A DNA stretch of 42,040 nucleotides from positions 1 to 42,040 of the forward strand of contig JAKAYA010000015.1 in the NCBI GenBank assembly GCA_021826965.1, written 5' to 3'. The stretch comes from Nitrospirota bacterium. GTDB taxonomy: Bacteria; Nitrospirota; Leptospirillia; Leptospirillales; Leptospirillaceae. Position numbers and translations under genes: made by a program. Below are positions 14,776 through 23,732 of this stretch, piece after piece (the first letter of the stretch is position 1; every line of letters starts with the position of its first letter). A model generated the notes under the pieces. That model ran no database searches, was not told the DNA's origin, and saw only the letters and a list, made by a program, of their open reading frames with translations.

Positions 14776-16561
14776 TGGCGGTACGGATCAAATCATCGAT
14801 TTGGGGGCCGTCCAGGGTTTCATGTTCCAGCAAGGCTTCCGCGATTGCCGTCAGGGCCTTGATGTGGGTTCCCAGAAGCTCCTTTGCCCGCTGATAATTT
14901 TCGGAGACGATCTGAAAGACTTCATTGTCGATCGCCACGGCGGTGGACTCGCTGTAATCCCGGTGTTGCGAGATCTCGCGGCCGAGAAAGATTTCTTCTT
15001 CCTTCTTTCCGAAAGTGATGGGGCCCAGCTTGTCGCTCATTCCCCACTCACAGACCATTTTCCGGGCGAGTTCTGTGGCGCGCTCGATATCGTTACCCGC
15101 TCCGGTCGTCATGGTTTTCGTGATCAGTTCTTCCGCGACCCGTCCGCCCATGAGTATGGCGATGTTTCCGAGAAGAAATTCCTTCCGGTAGGTGTAACGG
15201 TCATCCGTCGGCAACTGCTGGGTGAGTCCCAGTGCGCGTCCGCGCGGAATGATCGTCACCTTGTGGACGGGGTCGGTTCCCGGAATCAGCTTGGCAACGA
15301 GAGTATGTCCCGCTTCGTGAAAGGCGGTGACCCTTTTTTCTTCCTCGGTGATCAGGATGGATTTTCGTTCGACGCCCATCAAAACCTTGTCCTTGGCATC
15401 TTCGAAGTCGGCCATTTCCACCGTTTTCTTGTTTCGGCGAGCAGCCAGAAGGGCGGCTTCGTTCACCAGGTTGGCCAGATCTGCACCGGCAAATCCCGGA
15501 GTCCCCCGGGCGATCGTCTCAAGATTGACAGAAGAGTCGAGCGGGATCTTGCGCGTGTGCACCTCAAGGATCTTGAGGCGGCCCTTCAGATCCGGTTTTC
15601 CGACGACGATCTGACGGTCGAAGCGCCCCGGCCGGAGCAAGGCTGGATCGAGAACATCCGGACGGTTTGTTGCCGCGATCAGGATGACGCCTTCGTTGCT
15701 TTCAAAGCCGTCCATTTCCACGAGCAACTGATTGAGGGTCTGCTCCCGTTCGTCGTGCCCGCCTCCAAGGCCCGCTCCGCGATGCCGGCCGACCGCGTCG
15801 ATTTCATCGATGAAAATGATGCAGGGGGCATTCTTTTTCCCCTGTTCGAAGAGGTCGCGGACGCGGGAGGCGCCCACTCCGACGAACATTTCCACAAAAT
15901 CGGATCCGCTGATATGGTAGAAGGGGACATCGGCTTCTCCCGCAATCGCCTTGGCCAAAAGCGTCTTTCCCGTTCCGGGAGGTCCGACGACGAGAACGCC
16001 TTTGGGAATCCGGCCACCAAGGCGCTGGAATTTCGTCGGGTCTTTCAGAAATTCGACGATTTCCGCAACTTCCTCCTTGGCTTCCTCCACACCTGCGACA
16101 TCCGCAAAGGTGATCTTCCGCTTGTCTTCCGTGATCAGTTTAGCCCTGGATTTTCCGAATGACATGGCCTTGTTGCCACCGGACTGCATCTGGCGCATGA
16201 AGAAGACCCACAGAAGGACCAGAACGATAATGGGGCCCCATGAAATCAGGAGGTTCAGATACCAGGGGTTGTCTTCCGGAGGAATGGCCACGATGCGGAC
16301 ATTTTTCTTCTGGAGCTCCTGTACGAGGTTCGGATCGTTGGCGGCGTAGGTCTTGAAGTGCGAGCCGTCCTTCATGACTCCGCTGATATAGTTGTTCTTG
16401 ATCGTCACTTCGCTGATCTGGTTCTGGTCCAGTTTGGAGATGAAGTCGGAGAAGACGAGGTTCTTCATCCCGGGCTGCCGGACCTGGAACAGATCGAAGA
16501 CAAGAAAGATGACAAGCCCGATGACAAGCCACAGCGCCAGATTTTTGTAAAACGGTTTCAT
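14762..16561 (-). CDS. ftsH: ATP-dependent zinc metalloprotease FtsH
   Basis: 599 residues from ATG 16561, chosen because GGAGG lies seven bases upstream; an ATG at 16582 has none. The layout is one membrane segment (about 9-26), a periplasmic domain, a second membrane segment (about 105-122), then the AAA domain. Walker A is GPPGTGKT at 193-200, Walker B is IIFIDEID, and the second region of homology is [19 protein letters not shown]. The zinc site HEAGH lies at about 415-419. It degrades misfolded membrane proteins and short-lived regulators at the inner membrane. A separate promoter precedes it. Confidence 0.97.
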   Translation of the reverse strand: MKPFYKNLALWLVIGLVIFLVFDLFQVRQPGMKNLVFSDFISKLDQNQISEVTIKNNYISGVMKDGSHFKTYAANDPNLVQELQKKNVRIVAIPPEDNPWYLNLLISWGPIIVLVLLWVFFMRQMQSGGNKAMSFGKSRAKLITEDKRKITFADVAGVEEAKEEVAEIVEFLKDPTKFQRLGGRIPKGVLVVGPPGTGKTLLAKAIAGEADVPFYHISGSDFVEMFVGVGASRVRDLFEQGKKNAPCIIFIDEIDAVGRHRGAGLGGGHDEREQTLNQLLVEMDGFESNEGVILIAATNRPDVLDPALLRPGRFDRQIVVGKPDLKGRLKILEVHTRKIPLDSSVNLETIARGTPGFAGADLANLVNEAALLAARRNKKTVEMADFEDAKDKVLMGVERKSILITEEEKRVTAFHEAGHTLVAKLIPGTDPVHKVTIIPRGRALGLTQQLPTDDRYTYRKEFLLGNIAILMGGRVAEELITKTMTTGAGNDIERATELARKMVCEWGMSDKLGPITFGKKEEEIFLGREISQHRDYSESTAVAIDNEVFQIVSENYQRAKELLGTHIKALTAIAEALLEHETLDGPQIDDLIRTASASA

Positions 16562-16609
16562 GTACTTCCTCCAAAACGGCACAAAGCGGGATTCCTGTTA
16601 TGGTACTCA

Positions 16610-16638
16610 ATCTTATCACGCAGGCGGGTGATCTTCAA
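16610..16638 (-). promoter_or_regulatory. Promoter of ftsH
   Basis: On the minus strand TTGAAG (16638-16633) and TAAGAT (16615-16610) are 17 bases apart in the gap between hpt and ftsH, about 49 bases before the ftsH start. Confidence 0.6.
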
Positions 16639-16705
16639 TAAAACGGCATTCGAGCGGGTTTTCCCCGGGCAAGATCGAGTCGATACTTTGGGGAAGACCG
16701 TTTGT

Positions 16706-17236
16706 TCAGGCTTTCGTCCGGTCATCGAGTACGGCAATAAAAGGGAGTGTCCGGTATTTGTTCTTGTAGTCCAGTCCGTACCCGATGACAAACTTGTTGG
16801 GAATGCTGAATCCGACATAATCCGGCTGAACCTCCAGGGCCCGACCGCCTTTTTTGTCGAGCAGAGCGCAGATCCGGACGGATTTCGGCCGGTGTACGGC
16901 CAGTTTTTCGAGCAGCATGTGTGCCGTCACGCCTGAATCAACGATGTCTTCCACCAGGAGAACATCCGCTCCGGACAGGGGAAGAGTCGGTTCGGAAATG
17001 GTTTTTCGGGACTCCTGTCCTGGAGAGTCCTGTGTCGATGTCATGAGGAAGTCGATACTGGCAGGAATGCCGATCGAACGTGAGAGGTCGGCAGTGAAGG
17101 CAAAAGCCCCCTTCAGGATTCCGACAAGAATCAGGTTTTTTCCGGCATAGTCTTCCGTGATTTGCAGCCCCAATTCCCTTACCCGGTGGACGATCTCTTC
17201 CTGGGTGATCAGAGGTTTTCCGAAGATCTTTTCCAT
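16706..17236 (-). CDS. hpt: Hypoxanthine(-guanine) phosphoribosyltransferase
   Basis: 176 residues, typical length. The PRPP-binding signature VLLVEDIVDSGVTA lies at about residues 91-104, the early loop has LVGILKGAFAF, and the C-terminal part has PDYVGFSIPNKFVIGYGLDY, all as in bacterial Hpt. It salvages hypoxanthine and guanine to IMP and GMP in the cytoplasm. ATG 17236 has AAGGGAG upstream and overlaps the end of tilS by 28 bases. The tilS-hpt-ftsH order is widespread in bacteria, which supports the assignment. Confidence 0.93.
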   Translation of the reverse strand: MEKIFGKPLITQEEIVHRVRELGLQITEDYAGKNLILVGILKGAFAFTADLSRSIGIPASIDFLMTSTQDSPGQESRKTISEPTLPLSGADVLLVEDIVDSGVTAHMLLEKLAVHRPKSVRICALLDKKGGRALEVQPDYVGFSIPNKFVIGYGLDYKNKYRTLPFIAVLDDRTKA

Positions 17237-18720
17237 ATGTCTCCCTTGGCGTCCTGGTAAGTGACAGACAATCTGCCGGTTTCATTCCGGTCCGGAACGT
17301 CCGGGAACCGAAGCGGGAAAAGGTGAGGAGCCCAGAGAAGGGAGTCCCCGGCGATCAAGAAAGGAAGACTCTTTTTGAAACTTCCGGGAAATCGTCTTCG
17401 GGAAAGAATCCGTCCCAAAGATTTCCCTTCCCGGCGAAGGGCCGCCCGGACGGTCGGGAAGCCAGGGCCCGCAACAGTAAGAGGGGTGACGAGAACAGCA
17501 GGAGAAAGACGACAGGAACGTGAAATTCGTGTTCCCTCCTCCCAAGGGGTCAGGTTTTCGTGATGGGAAGACCATGACCATTCCAGGCGACCTCCACCGG
17601 GAAGAGATTGTACAACCCTGATCCTTTTCCCGGAGCGAAGGTCTCGAAGGATGTCGGGGTCCAGTATGAAGGACCAGTTTCCACGAGTCTCTTCCGGCCG
17701 GTCACTCATGTATACAAGATGGGCTTCCTGAAATTCAATCCCGAGATGCCAGCCCCGGCCCAGATGGCCTTCGAAAACAGGGTTGGAGGAAAAACTCCGG
17801 AGCAGATTTCGCTCTTCCGGCAAAGGAAGATCCGCCTGATGGATCCGGGAAAGGACCAGTCGCCAGAAGAGGCCCTGACGATATGGGGTGAGCATTCGGT
17901 ACCGGGGCAAGGAGAAGACGAACCGATTTCCGGTCGATGAAAGGAGGGTGTTGAGAAGCCAGTCCCCGGATTCCCTGTCAGCGAGTTCTGTCCCGAAAAG
18001 CGCGGAAAGGTTTGCCAGGTGACGTTCTCCTTCCGGTGGAAAGATTTTCCGTATGGCGGGAACAATTTCCTGACGGACGCGGTTTCGGAGGTAGTCGGGG
18101 CTCAGGTTGGACGGATCGATCCGGAAGGGAACGGCTTGCCTGGAGAGAATATCCCGGATGTCATCGGCCCGCATATCCAAAAGAGGCCGGACCAGCCGAC
18201 GGTTCGCGGTATTACGCATGCCGAGGAGACCTCTGGGCCCAGTTCCGCGAAAAAGATTCATGAGAATGGTTTCGATCTGGTCGTCCTGATGATGGGCCAG
18301 GCAAACAATGTTTCCGGGATCTTCTGCCAGAACTTCCTCAAAGAATGCATAACGCCTTTTGCGGAGGAAGTCCTCCGAAAAACGTGCGGGAAGAGGATTG
18401 GAAAGCGTTCCGACCCGGAGAGGGCGTCCGATATGACGGGAGAAATCCTCAAGAAAACGTTCGTCTTCATCGTTTTCCGGACCGCGGGTTCGATGGTTGA
18501 AATGCAACAGTGTAAGCCGATGACGTTTCCCGAGGAAACGGTGAAGAAGAAATGCCAGGAAAAGAGAGTCGGCCCCTCCGGAGACCGCTGTATGAAAGTG
18601 CAGGGATGTCGGAGTGACATCCGGGTGAATTGTGTGATCCCGCAGGAAAGCCTCAAGGCCGGGAAGATAGCTCGAAAGGAAGTTTCCGGTTTCAGTTCCC
18701 TTGGGGAAGCGGGTTGTCAC
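17209..18720 (-). CDS. tilS: tRNA(Ile)-lysidine synthase
   Basis: 503 residues from GTG 18720, chosen because AAGGA lies eight bases upstream; the longer frame to 18975 lies wholly within ribF and is rejected. The PP-loop SGGADS at residues 47-52 binds ATP. HFNHRTRGPENDEDERFL and LAHHQDDQIETILMNLFRGTGPRGLLGM are the conserved TilS stretches. The enzyme adds lysine to C34 of the CAU anticodon of a tRNA-Ile, so that AUA is read as Ile. It overlaps ribF upstream by 29 bases and hpt downstream by 28. The C-terminal domain is poorly conserved. Confidence 0.93.
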   Translation of the reverse strand: MTTRFPKGTETGNFLSSYLPGLEAFLRDHTIHPDVTPTSLHFHTAVSGGADSLFLAFLLHRFLGKRHRLTLLHFNHRTRGPENDEDERFLEDFSRHIGRPLRVGTLSNPLPARFSEDFLRKRRYAFFEEVLAEDPGNIVCLAHHQDDQIETILMNLFRGTGPRGLLGMRNTANRRLVRPLLDMRADDIRDILSRQAVPFRIDPSNLSPDYLRNRVRQEIVPAIRKIFPPEGERHLANLSALFGTELADRESGDWLLNTLLSSTGNRFVFSLPRYRMLTPYRQGLFWRLVLSRIHQADLPLPEERNLLRSFSSNPVFEGHLGRGWHLGIEFQEAHLVYMSDRPEETRGNWSFILDPDILRDLRSGKRIRVVQSLPGGGRLEWSWSSHHENLTPWEEGTRISRSCRLSPAVLVTPLTVAGPGFPTVRAALRREGKSLGRILSRRRFPGSFKKSLPFLIAGDSLLWAPHLFPLRFPDVPDRNETGRLSVTYQDAKGDIWKRSSENL

Positions 18721-19651
18721 GAAAATAGTCCTTCGATCGCTGAAGGTCGTTCGAAATTGCGGAGACGAGTGCTTCCGGACCGGAGAAGGCCCGGTCTCCC
18801 CGGAGAAATTCGAGAAAATCCACCTGGATGAGTTGTCCGTACAAGTCGTCGGAAAAGTCGAACAGGTGTGTTTCGATGACGGGTTGGGAAAGGGGTGTGA
18901 ATGTGGGTTTCTTTCCGACGTAGGATGCGCCGTTGAAACAGCCGTCCGGTGTCTTTGTCCGCGTGACGTAAACACCGGGTGCCGGCAGGAGACGGTCGGA
19001 AGAGGGATGAATGTTCAGGGTCGGAAATCCCAGCTTTCTTCCCCGTTTTTCGCCTTCTTCGACAGTTCCTTCAAGGCGGAAGGGCCGGGTCAAAAACCGA
19101 TTGGCCTGACGGATATGTCCCGCGCGCAGCAGTTCACGGATCCGTGAACTCGATATTCTTCCCTGTTCGTCCTCTACGGCAGGAATGGCCCGGACCAGGA
19201 CTCCCTCGGGAGAAAGAACGCGATGGAAGTCCGTGACGGAACCGGTACGTTTGTGACCGAACCGGAAGCCTTCTCCGATGACCAGGCCTTTGAGTGGAAA
19301 ATAGCGCAGGAGGATCTCCCGGATAAAGGTTTCGGGTTCCATCCTTCCGAGGTCCGGGGTGAAAGGGGTTATGACGAGAAGGTCGATCCCGAGTTCGGCC
19401 AGAACCTCTTTTTTATGGGGAATGGACATGATGCGCTGGAAGGGGACTTCCGGAGAAAGGACCATCAGGGGATGGGGATCGAAGGTGAGTACGGTCGCAA
19501 GACTTCCCGTCTGACGGGATTGTTCGACCAGGTCCGCCAGAAGTTTCTGGTGACCGCGGTGGAGACCGTCAAAATTCCCGATCGACAGACAGATCCCCTG
19601 ACCGGTCTTCCGGAGACTGTCCAGTTCGGAGAAAGAGGAAAAAATGTTCAT
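18692..19651 (-). CDS. ribF: Bifunctional riboflavin kinase / FMN adenylyltransferase
   Basis: 319 residues, usual length. The N-terminal FAD synthetase domain carries the nucleotidyltransferase motif GNFDGLHRGH at residues 25-34 and the later ISSSRIRELLR. The C-terminal riboflavin kinase domain begins near 190 with RGRKLGFPTLNIHP and PAPGVYVTR. The enzyme makes FMN and FAD from riboflavin in the cytoplasm. It stands 47 bases after hemB and overlaps tilS; no good ribosome binding site was seen before ATG 19651. Confidence 0.95.
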   Translation of the reverse strand: MNIFSSFSELDSLRKTGQGICLSIGNFDGLHRGHQKLLADLVEQSRQTGSLATVLTFDPHPLMVLSPEVPFQRIMSIPHKKEVLAELGIDLLVITPFTPDLGRMEPETFIREILLRYFPLKGLVIGEGFRFGHKRTGSVTDFHRVLSPEGVLVRAIPAVEDEQGRISSSRIRELLRAGHIRQANRFLTRPFRLEGTVEEGEKRGRKLGFPTLNIHPSSDRLLPAPGVYVTRTKTPDGCFNGASYVGKKPTFTPLSQPVIETHLFDFSDDLYGQLIQVDFLEFLRGDRAFSGPEALVSAISNDLQRSKDYFRDNPLPQGN

Positions 19652-19698
19652 CGTTTGGCCGGCTGTCCGGGAAACGGGCGCGGGGGCATGGTGGCGGA

Positions 19699-20679
19699 CT
19701 ATTCTGCCTTGGCCAACAGCCGCGCAGCCCGGACGGCAAAATATGTCAGAATCATGGTGGCGCCGGCCCGGCGGATGGAAAGGAGAGATTCCATCATTGC
19801 CCGATCAGTATCGATCCATCCTTCTTTTCCCGCGGCCATGATCGTGGCATATTCCCCGCTGACCTGATAGGCACACAATGGAAGATCGAAGCGCCCGGCC
19901 ATGTCCCGAAGAATGTCGAGATAAGGAAGGGCGGGCTTCACCATCAGGATGTCGGCGCCTTCTTCAATGTCCATCGCCGCTTCCCGGAAAGCTTCCATCC
20001 GATTGGCCGGATCCATCTGGTAGGAGGAGCGGTCGCCGAACTGCGGACCGGACATCATGGCGTCCCGGAAGGGGCCATAAAAGGCCGAAGCATATTTGAC
20101 GGCGTAGGACAGGATGATCGTGTCGGAAAATCCGCTTTTGTCCAGTCTCTCCCGGATAGCCTTCACCCGTCCGTCCATCATGTCGGAAGGGGCTACGATA
20201 TCCGCTCCGGCTTTTGCATGCACCAGAGCCATGGATGAAAGGCAATCGAGCGTCGAGTCGTTGTCGATGCGTTCGCCCTTGATCAGTCCGCAATGTCCGT
20301 GAGTCGTATATTCGTCGATGCATACGTCCGTGATGACAACCAGCTCGGGGAATTCCCTTTTCAGCATCCGGACCGCTGACGGTACGGGGCCTTCCGGATC
20401 GAGAGCGCTCGACCCCGATTCGTCCTTGTTTTCGGGAATGCCAAAAAGAATGACGCTCCGGATTCCCGCTGATAGTGCTTCCTTGATCACGGGAGGAAGA
20501 CGGTCGACCGAATGCCGGAAGACATCGGGCATGGATCGGATTTCTTCTTTTTTATTCGAGCCATGCGTGATGAAGAGGGGGAGGACCAGCTGGGAAGGAG
20601 ATAGCCGGTTTTCCCGCACGAGTGACCGGATGGAGGGACTGTTCCTGAGCCTTCGGGGTCTTTCGGTGGGAAACGCCAT
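19699..20679 (-). CDS. hemB: Delta-aminolevulinic acid dehydratase (porphobilinogen synthase)
   Basis: 326 residues from ATG 20679, behind GAGGAG. It condenses two aminolevulinates to porphobilinogen, the second common step of haem synthesis. Visible hallmarks are RPRRLRNSPSIRSLVRE near the start, the Schiff-base lysines in SYAVKYASAFYGPF and MVKPALPYLD, and the metal loop DVCIDEYTTHGHCG. That loop has two Cys and one Asp, where classic zinc enzymes have three Cys and magnesium types have none, a mixed form. It follows cobA-hemD in the hem operon. Confidence 0.96.
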   Translation of the reverse strand: MAFPTERPRRLRNSPSIRSLVRENRLSPSQLVLPLFITHGSNKKEEIRSMPDVFRHSVDRLPPVIKEALSAGIRSVILFGIPENKDESGSSALDPEGPVPSAVRMLKREFPELVVITDVCIDEYTTHGHCGLIKGERIDNDSTLDCLSSMALVHAKAGADIVAPSDMMDGRVKAIRERLDKSGFSDTIILSYAVKYASAFYGPFRDAMMSGPQFGDRSSYQMDPANRMEAFREAAMDIEEGADILMVKPALPYLDILRDMAGRFDLPLCAYQVSGEYATIMAAGKEGWIDTDRAMMESLLSIRRAGATMILTYFAVRAARLLAKAE

Positions 20680-20722
20680 TACTTGCTCCTCAATGGGACG
20701 ACGGGACGTGGTCTGTGAAATT

Positions 20723-22303
20723 TCATGAAAAATGCCGGACGATCTCTGTCAGGACGGCCCTGTCCGTCGGTTCGGACGGGATAAGAATTTTTGTGACCCC
20801 GCCTTTTCTGAGGGTATCGGCCGTGGTTGGTCCGATGGACAGTCCCGTCGTGTTCCGGATGGCCTCTGCCTGTTTCGGAAAAAGCGCGACAAGATTCTGG
20901 AAGGCGGAAGGGCTATAAAAAACCGCCAGATGGAACTCCCGTCCCTCGAACCCTCCGGAAACTCTTTCCCTCAGATAATCGGGAATCTCGGGTTTTCTGT
21001 TTTCGTAAGCGGTCACCTGTCTGACAGAGATCTTCAGAGAGGCCAATCCGTCGGGGATCGCCCCATCCCCCCGGTCACCGCGCACGAGAAGACAGGGTTT
21101 CCCGATGTCGTCCTGTGATCGAAAAAATTCTAGAACACCGTTCGCATGGGATTCAAGCGGAGAAGCATCCGGACGGATGCCGAACTCGTTCAGCGCCCGG
21201 GTCGTGGAGGGTCCCATCGAAAATATCTGGCACCCGGAAAGCGAACGAATGTCTCTTCCTGCCTGTTGCATGCGACGGAAGAAGAAGCGCACGCCGTTCG
21301 GACTGAGAAACAGGACCCACCCGAACATGGAGATTTTGCGAAGAACGTTATCCAGATCTTCTTCGTCTTTGCCGGCAGAGGGACGGATTTCGATCGCAGG
21401 GCAGCTGACCACCTCGGCTCCAAGCGTTTCCAGGGCATCCTTGAGGCTTGCCCCCGCTTCTTTCTCTCGCGTCAAAAGGATTCGTTTTCCGAAGAGAGGC
21501 CGGTTCCTCTGCCAGTCGAGACGCAGGCTCCTGTCTGCCACCCGTCCGATCACGATCGTGGCGGGGGGACGGATCGGCTGCTCGTTCAGAATCTGCGTGA
21601 TTGTTTGAATCGTCCCTTCTCGAACCTCCTGTGCGGCGGTTGTCCCCCAGCGGATGGCTATGACGGGGGTGTCCGGCGCCATCTTGTGCTCGAGAAGGCG
21701 AGGAACGAATTTTCGGAAATGCTCCACTCCCATCAGGATCACCAGAGTCTGATCCGGAAGGGCAAGCGCGTCCATGGTCCGGGCAGAAAGCTTTTCCGGA
21801 TCATCGTGACCGGTCATGACGACAATCCGGGAGTTGGACTCCCGATGGCTGACCGGAACCCCCGCATAGGCGGGACTTGCTGTGACAGAAGTGACCCCGG
21901 AGATGACGGTGTAGGGGATGCCGGCATTTTCGAGAGCCTGTCCTTCTTCGCCGCCCCGGCCAAAAACGAAGGGATCGCCGCCTTTCAGTCGAACGACGGA
22001 GAGACCGCGTGAGGCCCTGTCGATCAGGACCGATTCGATCTCCCGCTGGGAAAGCCGGGGGTGTCCTCTTTCTTTTCCGACGTCGATCCGCTCGGCTCCG
22101 GGAGGAGCGTGACCGAGAAGGTCCGGATGGGCCAGATGGTCATAGAGGACGACATCGGCTTCTTCCAAAGCCTTTTTTCCTTTTAATGTCAGAAGACCCG
22201 GATCGCCGGGTCCCGCTCCAACCAGGGTTACGTGCCCCCGGGGGCGCTCACCTGGTTCTAACTTCTTCAAGAAAACAGTCTCCTGTGTCGTAGAAAAAAA
22301 CAT
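20723..22303 (-). CDS. cobA-hemD: Fused uroporphyrinogen-III methyltransferase / uroporphyrinogen-III synthase
   Basis: About 526 residues. Residues ~20-265 form the SAM-dependent uroporphyrinogen III C-methyltransferase (GAGPGDPGLLTLKG, VRLKGGDPFVFGRGGEE, PVSHRESNSRIVVMTGH). Residues ~270-526 form uroporphyrinogen III synthase, starting GKRILLTREKEAGA and including LFLSPNGVRFFF and GPTTADTLRKGG. HemD closes hydroxymethylbilane to uroporphyrinogen III and CobA methylates it to precorrin-2 for sirohaem or B12. The fusion is known in several phyla. The start is uncertain: ATG 22303, or TTG 22270, which has AGGAG upstream. Confidence 0.93.
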   Translation of the reverse strand: MFFSTTQETVFLKKLEPGERPRGHVTLVGAGPGDPGLLTLKGKKALEEADVVLYDHLAHPDLLGHAPPGAERIDVGKERGHPRLSQREIESVLIDRASRGLSVVRLKGGDPFVFGRGGEEGQALENAGIPYTVISGVTSVTASPAYAGVPVSHRESNSRIVVMTGHDDPEKLSARTMDALALPDQTLVILMGVEHFRKFVPRLLEHKMAPDTPVIAIRWGTTAAQEVREGTIQTITQILNEQPIRPPATIVIGRVADRSLRLDWQRNRPLFGKRILLTREKEAGASLKDALETLGAEVVSCPAIEIRPSAGKDEEDLDNVLRKISMFGWVLFLSPNGVRFFFRRMQQAGRDIRSLSGCQIFSMGPSTTRALNEFGIRPDASPLESHANGVLEFFRSQDDIGKPCLLVRGDRGDGAIPDGLASLKISVRQVTAYENRKPEIPDYLRERVSGGFEGREFHLAVFYSPSAFQNLVALFPKQAEAIRNTTGLSIGPTTADTLRKGGVTKILIPSEPTDRAVLTEIVRHFS

Positions 22304-22787
22304 GCATCCTGGCTTCCTAATTGTTTTGTTCTTTTGAGCAATCAGAACATCCGTCTTGTCTGCCGCCAGGGAACCTGGAAGAGATCAAAAAGTGAAGAAC
22401 GGACTCGGAGGAACAGGTGCGCGAATGATCCCTGCTCCTCTCATGAAAACCATTGTAGGGAGTCTTTCTGTGGGGAGACTCCAGTACAGTTTTCCGGGCT
22501 TTCCGGAGAGGAAGAATCATTATCGAACGGTCCGGGAATCGGTTCAAGTGTGTCGCGGGGGAATCCGGCAGAATCCGTTGAAAAAGAATGTCGCAAGGAG
22601 AATGTTTCCAAACGAACGAAGCCGGGTCCGGAAGGGCCTCATCGGTTTTTTTGACTCTGTTCATGTCTCCGGAAGGGACTTGTCATCCGGGACCGGAAGA
22701 AGATCCCCGGATTTGACGGGTCCCTGCCGGATGGTGGCGGGGCGGCTGGCCATCATTCGGCAGGGATATGGAAGGAGAGATGAGGAA
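22304..22787. other. 484-base gap between hemC and cobA-hemD without a recognised gene
   Basis: Frames on both strands are open here, but their translations are rich in Arg/Ser with no domain-like pattern, and no start has a good ribosome binding site. A perfect 7-base inverted repeat, GGAGTCT (22459-22465) and AGACTCC (22476-22482), is present. It could be a leader or attenuator region of cobA-hemD; no cobalamin riboswitch signature was found. Confidence 0.4.
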
Positions 22788-23732
22788 TCAGGCATTTTTT
22801 TTCAAAATGCTTGAAAGGATCTCTCCTGCCCCGTCGGCGATAAGACGGTCACCAAGGTCCATTCCCATCTGATAAGCTTCCTTGATGGTATGAATGTCGC
22901 GGGTATCGACGGCACGGATGAGTCTGGTTCCGGAAATATCGAGAACCCGGCCTTCCAGGGATAAGGTCCGGGAGGTTTTCCAGATGGCATAAGCGGCGAT
23001 AGGAACCTGGCAACCCCCGTTCAGACTCTGGAGGACTCCCCGTTCAGCCGCGACGGACAGATGGGTCGGTTCGTCCGACAGGGAGTGGACAAGTCTCCCG
23101 GTGGCATCGTCTTCGTCCCGGATCTCGAGTCCGAGGGCACCCTGGCCGATGGCAGGCAACAGGATTCCGGGGGAAATCCACTCTTTCACATTTCCGGAAT
23201 GGCCGAGTCGGATCAATCCGGCCCCCGCCAGAATGATGGCATCAACGACGCCTTCCTGCATTTTCCGGATCCGGGTTCCCACGTTGCCCCTGAGCGGAAC
23301 AAACTCCAGATCATTCCGGAACGCGCGGATTTGCGACTGTCTTCGGAGGGAAGAGGTTCCGATGCGGGCTTTCGGCGGCAGACTCTTGATATCCGGAAAA
23401 TGCGTTGACAGAAAGACGTCTCTCGGGTCTTCCCTTTTCAGTGTCGCGGCCAGAGTAAGGCCCGGCGGGAGGAATGCCGGAACGTCCTTCATGCTGTGCA
23501 CGGCAAGGTCGATCTCATGGCGGAGGAGAGCTTCCTCGATTTCCTTGACGAAAAGCCCCTTGCCTCCGACCTCGGATAACTGGCGGTCGAGGATGATGTC
23601 GCCGGTTGTCTTGATGACGACGATTTCCGGGAGAATGCCCGAAACCGATCCGATCAGGGTCGCCACATGACGGGCTTGCCATAAGGCCAGTTCGGATCCT
23701 CGGGAACCGATTTTCAGGGGAGTCGAAACCAT
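22788..23732 (-). CDS. hemC: Porphobilinogen deaminase (hydroxymethylbilane synthase)
   Basis: 314 residues from ATG 23732, which overlaps the hemA stop (TGATG). Conserved stretches are IGSRGSELALWQA near residues 8-20, VHSMKDVP at 79-85, IGTSSLRRQSQIR at 124-136, and SLNGGCQVP with the dipyrromethane cofactor cysteine at Cys241. It joins four porphobilinogens into hydroxymethylbilane. A longer frame upstream lies over hemA and is rejected. It is the second gene of the hemA-hemC pair, and a 484-base gap follows. Confidence 0.96.
   Translation of the reverse strand: MVSTPLKIGSRGSELALWQARHVATLIGSVSGILPEIVVIKTTGDIILDRQLSEVGGKGLFVKEIEEALLRHEIDLAVHSMKDVPAFLPPGLTLAATLKREDPRDVFLSTHFPDIKSLPPKARIGTSSLRRQSQIRAFRNDLEFVPLRGNVGTRIRKMQEGVVDAIILAGAGLIRLGHSGNVKEWISPGILLPAIGQGALGLEIRDEDDATGRLVHSLSDEPTHLSVAAERGVLQSLNGGCQVPIAAYAIWKTSRTLSLEGRVLDISGTRLIRAVDTRDIHTIKEAYQMGMDLGDRLIADGAGEILSSILKKNA

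Noticed and set aside
14801-16162. 453-aa frame on the plus strand
   Set aside because: Antisense shadow of ftsH with no domain pattern.
18721-18975. Longer tilS start
   Set aside because: The extra residues lie inside ribF, are low in complexity, and GTG 18720 has a proper ribosome binding site.
22317-22664. 115-aa minus-strand frame in the hemC/cobA-hemD gap
   Set aside because: Arg/Ser/His-rich translation, no good ribosome binding site, competing frames on both strands.
22304-22787. Cobalamin riboswitch before cobA-hemD
   Set aside because: No B12-box-like sequence or matching stem pattern could be found by eye.
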